In this document: positions 25,570-37,200 of the stretch, one piece after another
Layout of the letters: every line of letters starts with the position of its first letter
How positions within the stretch are numbered: the first letter of the stretch is position 1
Origin: Morella rubra
Taxonomy: Eukaryota > Streptophyta > Magnoliopsida > Fagales > Myricaceae
Length of the DNA stretch: 64,000 nt
NCBI GenBank assembly: GCA_003952965.2
Contig: CM025852.1
Span: 18,482,272-18,546,271, forward strand
Direction of reading: 5' to 3'
Notes under the pieces: model-generated
Seen by the model: only the letters and a program-made list of their open reading frames with translations
What the model was told of the DNA's origin: nothing
The model's database searches: none
Program-made: the position numbers and the translations under genes

Positions 25570-26540
25570 GATGAAGAGGACTTTTCTATTAATCAAATTG
25601 ACAATACATCTCATTCTACTTCTTCTCCTTCATCTGAATCCGATATGGTCAAACTTTACAATTGTAAAGATGATAATTGTTCTTGTACCAAACAAATTTT
25701 TAAAAACTGAAAAATTTACTTTTTGATGCAATCACATAGATACCTAATCCTGAAACATAGCAAACTTATCTTTTAAAAATGAAAGAAATGCTTGCTGAAA
25801 CAGCTTCTTCTTCTCCCCCATCCCAAGAGGCTTCTGGTATTCATTATAATTATAATAATATTATTGCTCACTTTTCGTCTACAGATACCCGACCTATCAC
25901 TTTACAAGATCTTCAACATGAAATCCATATTCTTAAACAAGCCATTAAATCTTTACAAAATACGCAACAATCGCATGAGTAAATTATTAATCAACTTCTT
26001 TCTGAGATTTGTCTTCTTAAATTAACTGCTTCTTCCTCCTCATCACCACCACCTAATCCTTCTCTTACCATCTCTGATATCCCGTCTTCTTCTGATCCTC
26101 CACCTTTTTTACCTGAAGAACCTTTTATTCAATTAATTGAAAAAATTATCTTCCAAAAATGGTATGTTGAAGTTACTATTCATATTAAAGATTTTACTCT
26201 AACTATAATCGCTTTAATTGACTCTAGTGCAGATCTTAATTGTATCCATGAAGGTCTTATTGATTCTAAATATTTTGAAAAATCACCGAACGCCTTTCCC
26301 AAGCTGATGGTGGTAAAATGATTATTAATTATAAAATTCCTAATGTTCATATTTGCAATCATGGATTTTGTTTTCAAACTACCTTTGTTTTAGTTAAAAA
26401 TTTATCTTCTAAATTAATTCTTGGAAATCTCTTTCTTGCCTTACTTTACCCTTTTATTGTCACTAAAGTAGGCATTACATCCCGTGTTTTAGGACATGAT
26501 GTCCAATTTCGATTTTACTATCCCCTTTTTTTCCCGTGAT
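25570..26540 (+). pseudogene. Pararetroviral linker and aspartic protease, broken
   Basis: The viral frame resumes after the solo LTR with a serine-rich and acidic linker (to about 25710), then broken ORFs with a glutamine-rich helical piece (about 25779-25980). The retroviral-type aspartic protease starts at about 26160. Its active-site triad is at about 26219-26233 and reads DSS in place of the expected DSG. This change at the glycine position, and nearby frameshifts, suggest loss of function. Confidence 0.75.
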
Positions 26541-26757
26541 ATCCAGTTTCTTAAACATTTGTCTATGAAGAAGGAAATTAATCTTCTTACTCTAGTCACC
26601 CCGTAATAGATCCTGCCGCAAAAAACAGGTTTATGAATTGTGGAAGGCGAGGAAGGATGAACAGGACTTAATCCTGGACGCAACAAAATTTTAAAAAAAA
26701 GCTATACGGAACGCAGAAACAGCAACCCTTCGACGACTGACCTACGAAAGCTTTCAG

Positions 26758-28027
26758 ATGAATCAAGAGCTTTTAGCTTTATGTAAAAATGAAATTTTTG
26801 ATTTACTACAAAAAGGTTTAATTCAAAAATCTAAATCACCTTGGAGTTGTGCTACTTTCTATGTGCAGGGCCAAGCTGAATTAGAACGAGGCATTCCTCG
26901 ACTTGTTATTAACTATAAACCTTTAAATAAAGTTTTACAATGGATTCGATATCCAATCCCCAACAAAAAAGACCTATTAAACAGGTAACATGATTCTACT
27001 GTTTTTTCCAAGTTCGATATGAAATCTGACTTTTATCAAATTCAGGTTGCTGAAGATGATCGTTATAAAACTACTTTTACTATTCCTTTTGGATATTTTG
27101 AATGGAATGTTATGCCCTTTGGTTTAAAGAATGCACCCTCTGAATTTCAAAATATAATGAATGATAATTTTTAAACCTTATTCTTCCTTTTCTATTGTTT
27201 ATATTGATGATGTTTTAATCTTTTCTAAATCCATTAAACAACATTGGTTCCATTTATGCAAATTTGTCAATATCATTAAAGCCAATGGTCTTGTTGTTTC
27301 TGCTCCCAAAATCAAACTTTTCCAATCTAAAATATGCTTTTTAGGTCATAATATTTATCATGGCACTCTTACTCCTATTTCTCACATAATAGAATTTGCT
27401 GATGAATTTCCTAATCAAATTACTGATAAGACTCAACTACAATGCTATTTAGGAAGTTTGAATTATGTTGGTGAATTCTATAAAAATCTTCGAACCTTAT
27501 GCAGACCCCTCTTCGCTCATCTCCGCAAGAAGCCCCCTCCATGGACTTCTGTGCATACTGATATTGTTAAACAAATCAAACTGCATGTGAAACATTTACC
27601 TTATTTAGGCATTGCATCTCCTTCTGCATTTAAAATTATTGAAACCGATACATCTAATATTGGATATGGTGGCATACTCAAACAACGCATGCATAGCACG
27701 GATAAGGAACAAATTGTTCGCTTTCATTCAGGTGTATGGAACCCTACAGAACAAAAATATAGTACCGTCAAACAAGAAATTTTATCCATTGTTCTTTGTA
27801 TTTCTAAATTTCAAGATGACTTGTTAAATCAAAAGTTTATGATACGTGTCGATTGCAAGTCTGCAAAAGATATTCTTTTAAAAGATGTGAAAAATCTTGC
27901 TTCCAAACATCTTTTTGCTAGATGGCAAGGCATTTTATCTGTTTTTGATTTTGATATTGAATATATTAAAGGTGAATCCAACTCAATCCCTGATTTTCTT
28001 GCTCGTGAATTTTTACAGGGCAAATGA
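26758..28027 (+). pseudogene. Pararetroviral reverse transcriptase and RNase H
   Basis: The RT fingers and palm (PRLVINYKPLNK region, 26758-26988) end at a stop. The frame continues with the MPFGLKNAPSEFQ block, then shifts near 27165. The catalytic YIDD box is at 27200-27211 in the 288-codon ORF 27161-28027. This ORF also carries the connection domain and a complete RNase H with conserved acidic residues (ETD near 27645, QEIL near 27775, VDCKSA near 27850, and a late D near 27990). Because of the breaks the RT is not expressed as one protein here. Confidence 0.9.
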
Positions 28028-29305
28028 GTTCTTCCAAACTGATGAATACCCCTCGTAAATTAACTACAATGGATTTCCTTTCCGATAACCTATTTCCTCC
28101 CTTCCAGCCTCGCGGCCCATCTCCATCCTATATGCTTAGGCCCTGTCTTCATCCTGGCTCCATACCTCTCCACAATACCTTTACCCTTCTTGGTACTATC
28201 CCTTCGGTCACACCCAGACCTCCTCTTCCTCCCATGGATAAGACTTTTAGTCAAAAAGCTTAAGAAACATACAATATCCAAAAAGATAAAACCCAATCTC
28301 TTCCCTGTAATCAAATGATATCATGGTAGCTAAATCTTATATACGACATGTCACTTTTATTGAAGAAACTTATCATACCCTTGTTAACCCTTATCAAACA
28401 GCAAGTTAGCTTTTACCACCTGGATGGAACTTTGTTCCTAAAAACCCGATGTTTACCCAAGCCTTTTATCAATATATATTGCATGATACAAAGTCCATCG
28501 AATTCGAACAGACTCCCTGTAAGTATGATCCTTCTCGTATTGAATTTTCAAAATTCACTATCAGACGAGTTATTTTTTTCTAAAGAATGGGGACAGCCAT
28601 GGACTCTCAGAGCCCTGTCTGTACCTTACAAAACTTTGAAAACTATTTCTGATTATGATTATATTGACGCATGGACTTTTGCTTTACTTTTTGAAAATAA
28701 AACCATCGTCATACTTGGTTTCTTCAATTCAAAGGATTTTCCTGTTCGAATCTCATTCCTTATTGGTTTCTCCAATGGTGGGATAGGTTTGGACCTAATA
28801 TTACCCTTTTCCCTGCTCCCCTTAAGCACGCTTTTGATCAATGAGGTTTATGTCCTCACGATACCCCTGCTATCCAAAATCCTACCATGAAGAATCCTTC
28901 TATCAAAGATATGCCTCATCTTCTTCGTTTCTAAATCCAATTCAATTTGTTACCTTGGATATTCAGTTGGAAATTTGTCTTTACTTATCAAGATAAAGCC
29001 AAAATATTATCTCAAAAGTTTTTTATTAAATGGTGAACTGTTTTCACTTATAATACCATCTTATCCGCCCTTGCTAAAGCCAAACATACCCAAGAAACAC
29101 ATCCCCAGTTTCTTGTTCAACGAAGTTAAATAGGGGCCAAACTTACGGCTGCTAAATCTCGTGATGATTATAAAAAAGAAATACTTGAAGTCCTCTCACA
29201 GCTTTCTGAGGACGATGATATCCAACAACAACCTGATACTCTTGATATATCAAGCACAGATAACTTTTACATTCCTACATTCGAGGATGCACAAGATCCC
29301 TATGA
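28024..29305 (+). pseudogene. Pararetroviral second ORF, broken
   Basis: The start codon at 28024 overlaps the RNase H stop by four bases (ATGA), a usual arrangement for a downstream viral ORF. The proline-rich first part ends at a stop at 28261-28263. The rest is spread over several frames to 29305, where the long LTR is inserted. Tryptophan- and proline-rich blocks around 28600-28790 resemble the unnamed second protein of florendoviruses; its function is unknown. A short continuation follows the LTR at 32967. Confidence 0.65.
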
Positions 29306-29519
29306 GCATATGTAACACCCCTCCCTTGTTTATTCCACCTGTTTAATATAGCTGTTTTATATAGTGTTTACGTAAAAGATATAAATTATAATAGATGTCC
29401 TCATGTGAAATATTTTTCTTTCTTGTGCTTATATTTACAGGGGTAACTGGGCAGGCAGGATATAAGGTCTGACAAGACAGGCCAGGACTGCCAGGGAAAA
29501 ATCCTGGAAAGATCCCGGG

Positions 29520-29640
29520 GTAACTAGGAGTTGAATTCTCTGTGTAACTGGGAGTTGAAATCCTAGGGTAACTAGGAGTTAAAGTCCCATGGTGACTGGG
29601 AGCTAAATTCCAGGGATGACTGAGAGCAAAACTCTCGGGT
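29520..29640 (+). repeat. About 25-bp degenerate tandem repeat in the LTR
   Basis: Five loose copies built on TAACT(A/G)GGAGTTGAA, the last ones reading TGACTGGGAGCTAAA and TGACTGAGAGCAAAA. Confidence 0.75.
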
Positions 29641-29735
29641 GAGCTGAACCTAGCAGTTCTCGGGAGTTTGGGACCCGAGCAGTTCTCGCGAGTTTTAAGA
29701 CTTGGATCCAGGGTGTACAGTGCCCTGTAGAGCTA

Positions 29736-29900
29736 GGATGCCTGGGAACAGGCTTGGCAGGAGAGCTACCCTGCTATGTTGCCCGGGATGCCTAGGAACA
29801 GGCCTGGCAGGAGAGCTACCTGGCTATATTGCCCTGGATGCCTAGGAATAGGCCTGGCAAGGGAGCTACTCGACTATATTGCCCGGGATGTCTGGGGATA
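29736..29900 (+). repeat. 50-bp tandem repeat, 3.3 copies, in the LTR
   Basis: Units start GGATGCCTGGGAACAGG at 29736 and recur at 29786 and 29836, with a partial copy at 29886. Each contains GGCAGGAGAGCTACC or a variant. Confidence 0.9.
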
Positions 29901-32161
29901 AATACCTGAGGTATTTAGTCAGATGCCCTGTATGCCGGGGCTTATCCTACGCGGGATAACTGAGCCCTGTATGCTCGGGCTTACTTTTTATGTTACCTTT
30001 TTTTCACGTGCCTTAACCATATGGTGTGCATTAAATGCACTCTTATCATGTTTTATCTGGTCACTTAGATGGAGCTTGGTCATTGGTGCATATCTTAAAT
30101 TATTGCTTGTTAATAGATACGTGAGATATGGGGAGTTTAGGTGGCTGCTTATGAATGGGTACAACATGATTTACAATGATTTTCTAGACCTAGCTTAGGG
30201 TGTGTAGACTGGCCAAGAGGGAATTCACCGTTAGTTAGTTGTTTTTCTACTTATGTTGTCAACAAAAAGAATAGAGAACTTACTCAACTAAACTGATAGC
30301 GACATAAGGAGAAAAACAATCTGACCAAAGGAGAAAAGGAAAGAGAGACCGAAGGAAAAAAAAAAAAAAAAAGAGACCGCGAGAAAGTGATAGAGAGAGA
30401 GGTAGTTTCGGCCTGCACCCTTTCTTTCCCTTCAGCTTTTGTCTTTTCTTTTCCTAATTTAGTGTCTTGTTGTTTAGGTGTTTTTATCATCCAAGGAAGC
30501 AGTACAATCAAGACTAAGGTAAAGGTGTATAGTTTTGTCCTAAACAAGGGTGTTGGGGTGTTCCGAACTCATCTGATATGCTCCTGATGAGTTGGAAAAA
30601 TTGTAAAAAAGATATGTGTTGAAAGGAAGGAAAAATGGAACGACAGTGGCCTAAGATATGCACATGTGACTTTTTTCATGAGTTGGAAAAAGGAAAGCAA
30701 GCTGTACTCTCATGTTATTCGGTTTTGTGCTGAAATCAAAATAAATAAAAACATGCAAAGGACTTATCAAGCCACGATGAGCCCGGGAGGCTTTTCTGTT
30801 GGAATAGTTACATGCAGGGGGAAATAATGCCGAATGTACTGACCTAGCTGAGGCCTAAGATCCTTGAACTTCTTATAGGATAGCCGGTGCTTAGTGGATT
30901 TAGAGAAAAACCAATCAAGCCGCATAAGTTGTTGGACTTGCCTATTACAACATGTTGTGCTTATAGCGTCAGTTCTGATGATTTAATTATTTTTTGTTTT
31001 TCATATCTTCATATCTAAGGCCTGTTGTGATTATATTGTTCAGGTATGATGACCTAACTCATGAGATCCAAGGATTATAGCATATAAAAGAGACAACTTA
31101 AAGCTTTTAGTGTAAAACCCTTGCTGTCCAAACGTCCCCATGAAATCCTTGGAATATTTGCATGAAAATTGGTGTACGTGTGGTATATGGTCACAGTAGG
31201 TCCCAATAAAAATTTTAGCTCAATCGGAGGTCGGAAAAAGTTGAAAATGCCCTTGGAGGTCTCTAAGGCAGTTTCGACATTTCGCATTAAACGTTAGGGT
31301 AACAATGTACGAACTGGGAAAACAACTTTATGTCTGTGTAGAACATGAAAAATATATGGGGAAACCCAAATTTGGGTCCAAACCGAGTAGAATTAGGGGC
31401 TCAAATCACAAAGCCTGTTTAGCGGCCTAAATGGACTTTAGGCCCGTTAACCCTAAACAAGCCCAATAAGCCTTGAAACCTTAAGGATAGGCCCATTAAG
31501 GTTGAATGAGGCCCAAGAGGCCCTCACTCATGGATTTTAGTAAAAATGTGATATATGTGCATTGTGAAGCTATTTTGCTTATGATATATCAAGTGAAATT
31601 TTATATGCTATAGGCACTCTATTGATCGTCTTTGTGAATTGATTATTGATGATGCATATGATACATTTTGCATCAACATATCATGGGTATGGGGAAATAT
31701 GTTGACTGTGACCGAACCAGAATGAAACCATACCCAGAGGTGGTCTTGTGACAGGGTGACGGTACCGATCACAACAGTGGGATAGTGCAAGCCACCACTG
31801 AAAGGATAGTGGTTGGTATCCCTGGCGTGAAACAATGTACGCTTGACAGGGTCCTGGTGCCGGGGCACGGGACAGTCCCAGAGGAGAGGAAGGATGCACA
31901 ACCCTGACTCTGGGGGTTAAATAGAGCGACAAAGGACACCTCTACAGACAAGAAAAGAAAGAAAGAAAGAAAGAAAGTGCAATGACCGGGAAATAGATGC
32001 ATCATTCCTGCATTGCATCGATCATACATCGTTATCCTGTTTATTCTTATCAATGCTTATTTCTTATTGTTGACCTGCTACTATGATTGTTCATGACATG
32101 TCCCTTTTCCCCCCTTACAAAGTCAATAGGACTCACCTCTTTTAATTATTTCATCTTTTGT

Positions 32162-32442
32162 ATGTACGCCGTGGATATCGAAATGACAAATGCTGACCTT
32201 TATGAGCGAGCAGATTTTGGATGTTGATCCATATATTTTAGTTATGATGATATGGACTTTCGTCACAAATACGTTCGAGGTATATGTGGGGTACGAACCC
32301 TAATGGTACCTCAAGGATCCACCTACAACCCCAGTTCCCCCCCATCTTCCTGGGGCACCCGGCTGTACCGACCGGCGCAGAGAGCATCGGAAAAAATGAG
32401 ATTATTGACCTAACCTCTGACACTGAGTCGAGGATTGACTAG
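32162..32442 (+). pseudogene. Degenerate copy of the LTR ORF
   Basis: It starts MYAVDIEMTNADLYERADF and ends in an acidic DLTSDTES stretch followed by TAG, as does the open 106-codon version at 474-794 (minus). A stop after ADFGC and frameshifts break it. Confidence 0.5.
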
Positions 32443-32966
32443 ATGTCAGTGTAGTCGCTTTTTGTTTAAATCCTGTTTCAGTCAGGATGTTGTAGGACAA
32501 AAGCTGTAGACAGCTTCCGTTTTTGTAATTATTTACCTCGTTACTTTTGTATCCTCGTAAAGGATTTTTGTTCTTTGTAAAATGCTACTAGTGGAAAAAT
32601 TTTGTATTTATATTTTTGAGATTTTCTCTTATTCTGTTTTTTTTTTTTTGTTCCTTACGCTACAAGCTGCTTTCACTTCTTTATCTTTGTTTTGAACATG
32701 TTTTTCTAAGTCCATCTCCTGAATTAATTAATTTCTTTTCTTTTCCTTATTCAATTCAGTGTGGCCTATTTATGAAATCCCTGAAACTATTATTTTTCCT
32801 TCCTTAATATACTTCTACATTTCACTAAAACGTTTCCGCTAAGCTTTTTTAAAGCCAGTTATCAGGCCTTTATATGATTAAGGCGTGCCGTAATCCCCGC
32901 TTATGTGCATTCCATTACTATAGGAGAGCCTAGGGGGTAAGTACTGACACGGGGCGTGATAGCATA

Positions 32967-33520
32967 TGACCTTTCTCCTGACGATTTCACTGCCATCAGT
33001 CAACATCTTACTAAAGACTAATACTTTCACGATAACAAGATAATTTTGAAGAAAACTTTGATCTATTGCATTGAAGATAAAGACATGATGCTAAAGATAA
33101 CTTTGCCGACAAGTAGTCAAATTTCCATGATACCCCTTGCCGACATACCATTAATGATCATTTTACCCTTTGACAAAAATATCCCTCCTTTTACTACAGT
33201 AACCGGATAATTTCATCTTTTCCATACCGATTCTGTCTTTATAAAATCCATACCCTCTTTGTCAGAATGACTCAAAGTTAACATTACCCTCATCTCTCAA
33301 ACCTCTCTCTACCTTGCATACTTTGCACCCACTCCTTAATCTTCAACCCCCAACCTTTCAACCTGCTCTTACTTCAACTTGTTCAATCTTGTAAATTTTC
33401 TACCTTTACTTTATTTTCTACAAACTCTACTCTGTAATAAAGTTATGATTCCAACAGTTTCTGTTTTAATTACTATTACTTTATTGTTACCGCCTACCTG
33501 GATGGTTCTACCTGCTTTTT
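32967..33520 (+). promoter_or_regulatory. Pararetroviral 3' region with promoter-like features
   Basis: After the last viral codons this non-coding part has a TATA-like TCTTTATAAAATCC at about 33235-33250, a C/T- and A-rich leader, and AATAAAG at about 33436 that could act as a polyadenylation signal. This matches the usual caulimovirid arrangement, where promoter and poly(A) signal lie close together after the last ORF. Activity in the plant is unknown. Confidence 0.5.
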
Positions 33521-33613
33521 AATATTTATATATATTTTATAGTTATTTTCTTGTTAGCATTTACACACGTTTATATATATATATATATGTTACAAATAAT
33601 TAAGTATTTGTAC

Positions 33614-33913
33614 GGGTGAATCTCCTTTTACAAAAACGGTGGCGTGCTTGTGATTTATAAATTATTATTCATCCGTGTTGATAGTATTTCTTTTTTTTCT
33701 AAGCCGTATTGATAGTATTTGATTATGCATTGGACACAACTCCAAAACAAAATAAAAATCCCATTTCCGGTTAGTACTCACATGTCTGATGTCACCATGA
33801 CGACTCTAAGCATTATTGCAATTTGTATAGTAGCAAAATCTCACTTTACGCCTACCTAGCTATGGTTTTATACCCTTTTTTTTTCTAAGCAGTTTTATAC
33901 TTTATTAATCGCG
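33614..33913. repeat. Third copy fragment of the PR-gene spacer
   Basis: Matches 14870-15125 and 42545-42805 in the same orientation, including AAAACGGTGGCGTG, the GATTATGCATT block and CAATTTGTATAGTAGCAAAATCTC. Only this part of the unit remains here; no PR-gene exon lies beside it. Confidence 0.75.
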
Positions 33914-34662
33914 AGGTACGTGTTTGACTAAACGCGACATGACGTTGTCGTACTCCTCGTGGTCGGACTCACAGACATTTCTTCAATATAGTTGAGAGAG
34001 AAAAAAAAACAAACAAACAAACAATGATTGTGCAATGTGTTATAAATTTTAGTCATGCGCCAAAAATGATCCAGCGGCCTAACTGTCAAACGATGGGCCG
34101 CTACAGAGCAACTGTGAGACTCTAATTTTTAGGTTTTTTTTAATATTAAAATTTTTATTTCTGAATCTTTAAGTTTTGCATTATCTTAAATTATTAAAAA
34201 AAGATTTGTATGGTTGATTTGATTTAAAATTATGTCTAAAGTGAAATTTTCCTCTAACATTTTCATGCATCTTTAGTTATAATTTAAATGTTATATTGTT
34301 TGCGAATTTAATAGTGATAAATTTTATTATTGGGTTAATTATGCTAGTCATTTTTATTTGTTCAAGTATATCCTAAATTGCAATATTTAGAAGAATTTGA
34401 ATAGGGACTTTGATATTTTAAAATGTGTGTTGCTTGGAATCAAATGGAAGGGAGTCAATGTTAGTCATATGAAGTGGAAAAAAAAAAAGAGGAGAAAAAG
34501 AGAAAGGTTGCCGCCCATTCCTCCAATGGTGAATGGCGTTGCAAACAAAGTTGGGGGCATGGAGGTCATTTCCTCCCCAAACTTGTTTCACGCCATTTCC
34601 CCTCCCCCCCCCCCCTTCCGCATTTTCCTTTTTACGTCTTCCCTTATCACTCACACACAAGC

Positions 34663-34815
34663 GAGAGAAGAGAAGAAAAACCGAGAGAGAAAAGAGGAAG
34701 AAGGAAGAAGAAGAAGAAGAAGAAGGGAGAAGAAAAGAGGAAGAAGCCGAGAAGAAGAAGAAGAAGAAGAGAGAAGAGAAGAAGAAAGAAGAAGAAAGAA
34801 GAAGAAACTGCCGTG
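34663..34815 (+). repeat. GA-rich (GAA)n tract
   Basis: About 150 bp of almost pure purine, mostly GAAGAA, in the 5' part of the LTR. A poly(C) run lies just upstream at about 34600. The tract opens long low-complexity frames on both strands that are not genes. Confidence 0.95.
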
Positions 34816-37049
34816 GGAGTGAAGAGACTTCAGCTGCAGTAGAGAAAACCAAGAGAAGCCAAGGTAAAGGGGGATCTAACATTTGGATTCAAAATTCTAT
34901 AGGAACCATGAGTTTTGTGTGGGTAATTTGTTAGAGTTAGTTTCGGTTGCTATCCTCTGTTTTTCTTTGCTTGCATGTTAGATTTGAGTATTGATGAGTT
35001 GGGAATGAAAGGTAGACATGCAAACTGTTCTAGAGATGTGAATGAAGGAGAAGAACTTCTGTGCTAAGTTAGTTGGCTGTAGATAGGAGCTTATGGCAGA
35101 AGGTAAACATAGAGAAAATTATATTTTTGGTGCATGTGATGATCGGCTATGGCAGGAAGTGACCAAGCCTTGCGTATAGTACCTTCTTGGTTTTTTTTTA
35201 TGTATTAGATTCACCTCTAAGCTGAGATGCATGTGAGTTTTATTAGAGAGTCAAGTTACAAGTGATGAACTTCAAGAACTAATAGGCATGCACGGTCAGT
35301 TTGAGTTAAGGTTTCAAAAGAAAAATAGTTGTGTCATAAGTGTTTGTTGGAAAGCCTAAAAGAAAGGATAATGCAATAGCTTTGGCTTGATGAAGATAGA
35401 ATCATGATATTGCTGTAAGTTTTGAATTGGAATTGTAAAAGTAGGGGATTTTTAAGAGAATAGCTTCTGTTATAAGGTGTTGGCAAGAGCTGAACCTGTT
35501 TTGCACATGCATGGCCGGGTATGTGATGGTTGTGACATAGGGTGTTGTCATTTGATATTTAAATGAGTGGAAGTGCAATGAGCTGGAGAATAGAGGTCAG
35601 ATTTGCACCTCTGCTTTCATAGTTGTCTCTGTTATTTTCAGCACCTCCTTAGAAGTTTAAATTGGTTTTTGAATGTTGGTTATGGCATGGGAAGATTGGA
35701 GTTTTGGTTGCTGGAAATTTTGAAGCTTGAAGACACCATAGTTGCTGCTGTTAATGAATGTAATTGGTTGAAAAGGAAACTTCTTTGTTGTTGCTGTTGC
35801 ATCTATAGAGGTTAGACCATTCTATTATGAGCTATTGTTGTTGTTGGAGAACCCGTAGCATTGATAAGTTTGGCCTATATGTTAGAGATCATTGAGAATT
35901 ATAGAGAAGGCTTGTTAGACTAGTTGCTGAAAAACCAGTTGCTGAAATTAGCTTTTGCAGATCACGAGGTTCGAATTAGGAGTGACCTTTGATGTGATTA
36001 TTCTTATTCCCTGATCTTGAGAGAATTCTATGTTATAGGCCTATGAAATACGAAGATTTTAAGCCATACCTTGGGTGATTCCGATAAGTATTGGGTGAGT
36101 TATATGTTGTTCAAGGTCCAGACGTCAAGCTGCCAGCAGCCTTGCACGTCCAGAACTCTCACTCATTTCAAATGCCTTTTAAGTGATCAGTTTAAGTCAA
36201 ATTTTATGAATCTGGTCTTGAATTTTAAGTTTGTGAAAGAAGAACATTTTAAGGTAAATTTCTTGTGATTTAGAGGTGTAATGAATAAGTTGTGATGTTT
36301 TGAAAGTAGAAGGCAGAGCTGGAGGCAGTAACAATGTTGCTTTAGGATTTTCATCTGATATGAAGTGTTTTTGAAAATGCATAGTAATTCCGATGATGAA
36401 TCTTCAAGCTTGAACTATGAAGGTAGTTTAATTTCATGTCCATTCTTTTGAAGCAAAGCAATGTTTTAAAAGTTTGGTTTGGAGCCATCCTGTTTAGGGG
36501 AAGTGAAAATGCCCGAACTTCAAAAGATCACGAATTTTGAAGCTGGAGACGTTGCCCTTGGATCCTCAGCAATTTTCGGTAAATCTTTCAGTGGCAAACA
36601 GCTCCAAATTACCTGAAATTTTAATATGTTATAAAAATTAGTGTAAGGATCAGTTTGGCATCCAAGTTTTATGGCTTCAGCAACCTTAAGATAATACTTT
36701 GCATTGTAGGATCACCATTGGGAAGTCAAGAAATATGGGTGATTTTGTTTGATATGCTGAATTTAATTGAATGATTATTCTCTACATCTATAAACCTCTA
36801 AATGACATTAGTATGACTCATTTGTAGGCAAGGTGCCACCATAAGCTCAAGTGGACGAAGGTAAGTGGAAAAATTATTTTTCCGAAAACTGAAATGATAC
36901 ACAGCATGAATATTTGTCATCAAGCACATCATGAGCATTTGCATTGATTTTCTCAAAAGGAAGAAAAGGAAATTTTATGCAAATGAAAGTGAGATTTTAT
37001 GCTATGTTATGGGGCTAAATAGGATGGTCGGTACCGTACCCAAGTAAGA

Positions 37050-37200
37050 TAGGTGCATCCACTCGAAGGACGAATGCGAGAAGGATGGATGACTCCTAAG
37101 GGCACCCACTCCGAAGGACGAATGCGAGAAGGATGGGTAGTCCTCGAGGTATGTGCAACCACACTGAAGGATGAATGCGAGAAGGTGTGGACCTCTAAGG
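37050..37200 (+). repeat. About 50-bp tandem repeat, three copies, in the LTR
   Basis: GAAGGACGAATGCGAGAAGG occurs at 37065 and 37113 and, with one change, at 37166. Confidence 0.9.

Larger units (their letters stand above)
29311..32961 (+). mobile_element. Long solo LTR, gypsy type, TSD GCATA
   Basis: Begins TGTAACACCCC, ends GGGGCGTGATA, and is flanked by GCATA at 29306-29310 and 32962-32966. At 3651 bp it has no gag, protease, RT or integrase and no internal direct LTR pair. The simplest reading is a solo LTR of a long-LTR (Tekay/Del-like) chromovirus; a non-autonomous element cannot be excluded. It is related to 1-3642 and 34113-38061 and is inserted in the viral second ORF. Confidence 0.85.
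22585..33520 (+). mobile_element. Endogenous caulimovirid (florendovirus-like), broken
   Basis: A plant pararetroviral genome fragment in sense order: coat-protein region with a CCHC zinc knuckle, aspartic protease, reverse transcriptase and RNase H, a second ORF, then a promoter-like 3' region. The layout and the second ORF fit the florendoviruses, an abundant class of endogenous pararetroviruses. No integrase is present. The movement-protein region is missing at the 5' side. Two later LTR insertions (24054-25564 and 29311-32961) split it. Internal stops and frameshifts in every region except RNase H make it non-functional. Left and right limits are approximate. Confidence 0.85.

Noticed and set aside
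30284..30547. 87-codon minus-strand ORF
   Set aside because: Driven by a poly(A)/GA-rich run within the LTR; serine- and phenylalanine-rich low complexity.
34397..34934. Four overlapping ORFs of 122-154 codons on both strands
   Set aside because: All are produced by the (GAA)n purine tract inside the long LTR; low complexity, no domain, and open on both strands.
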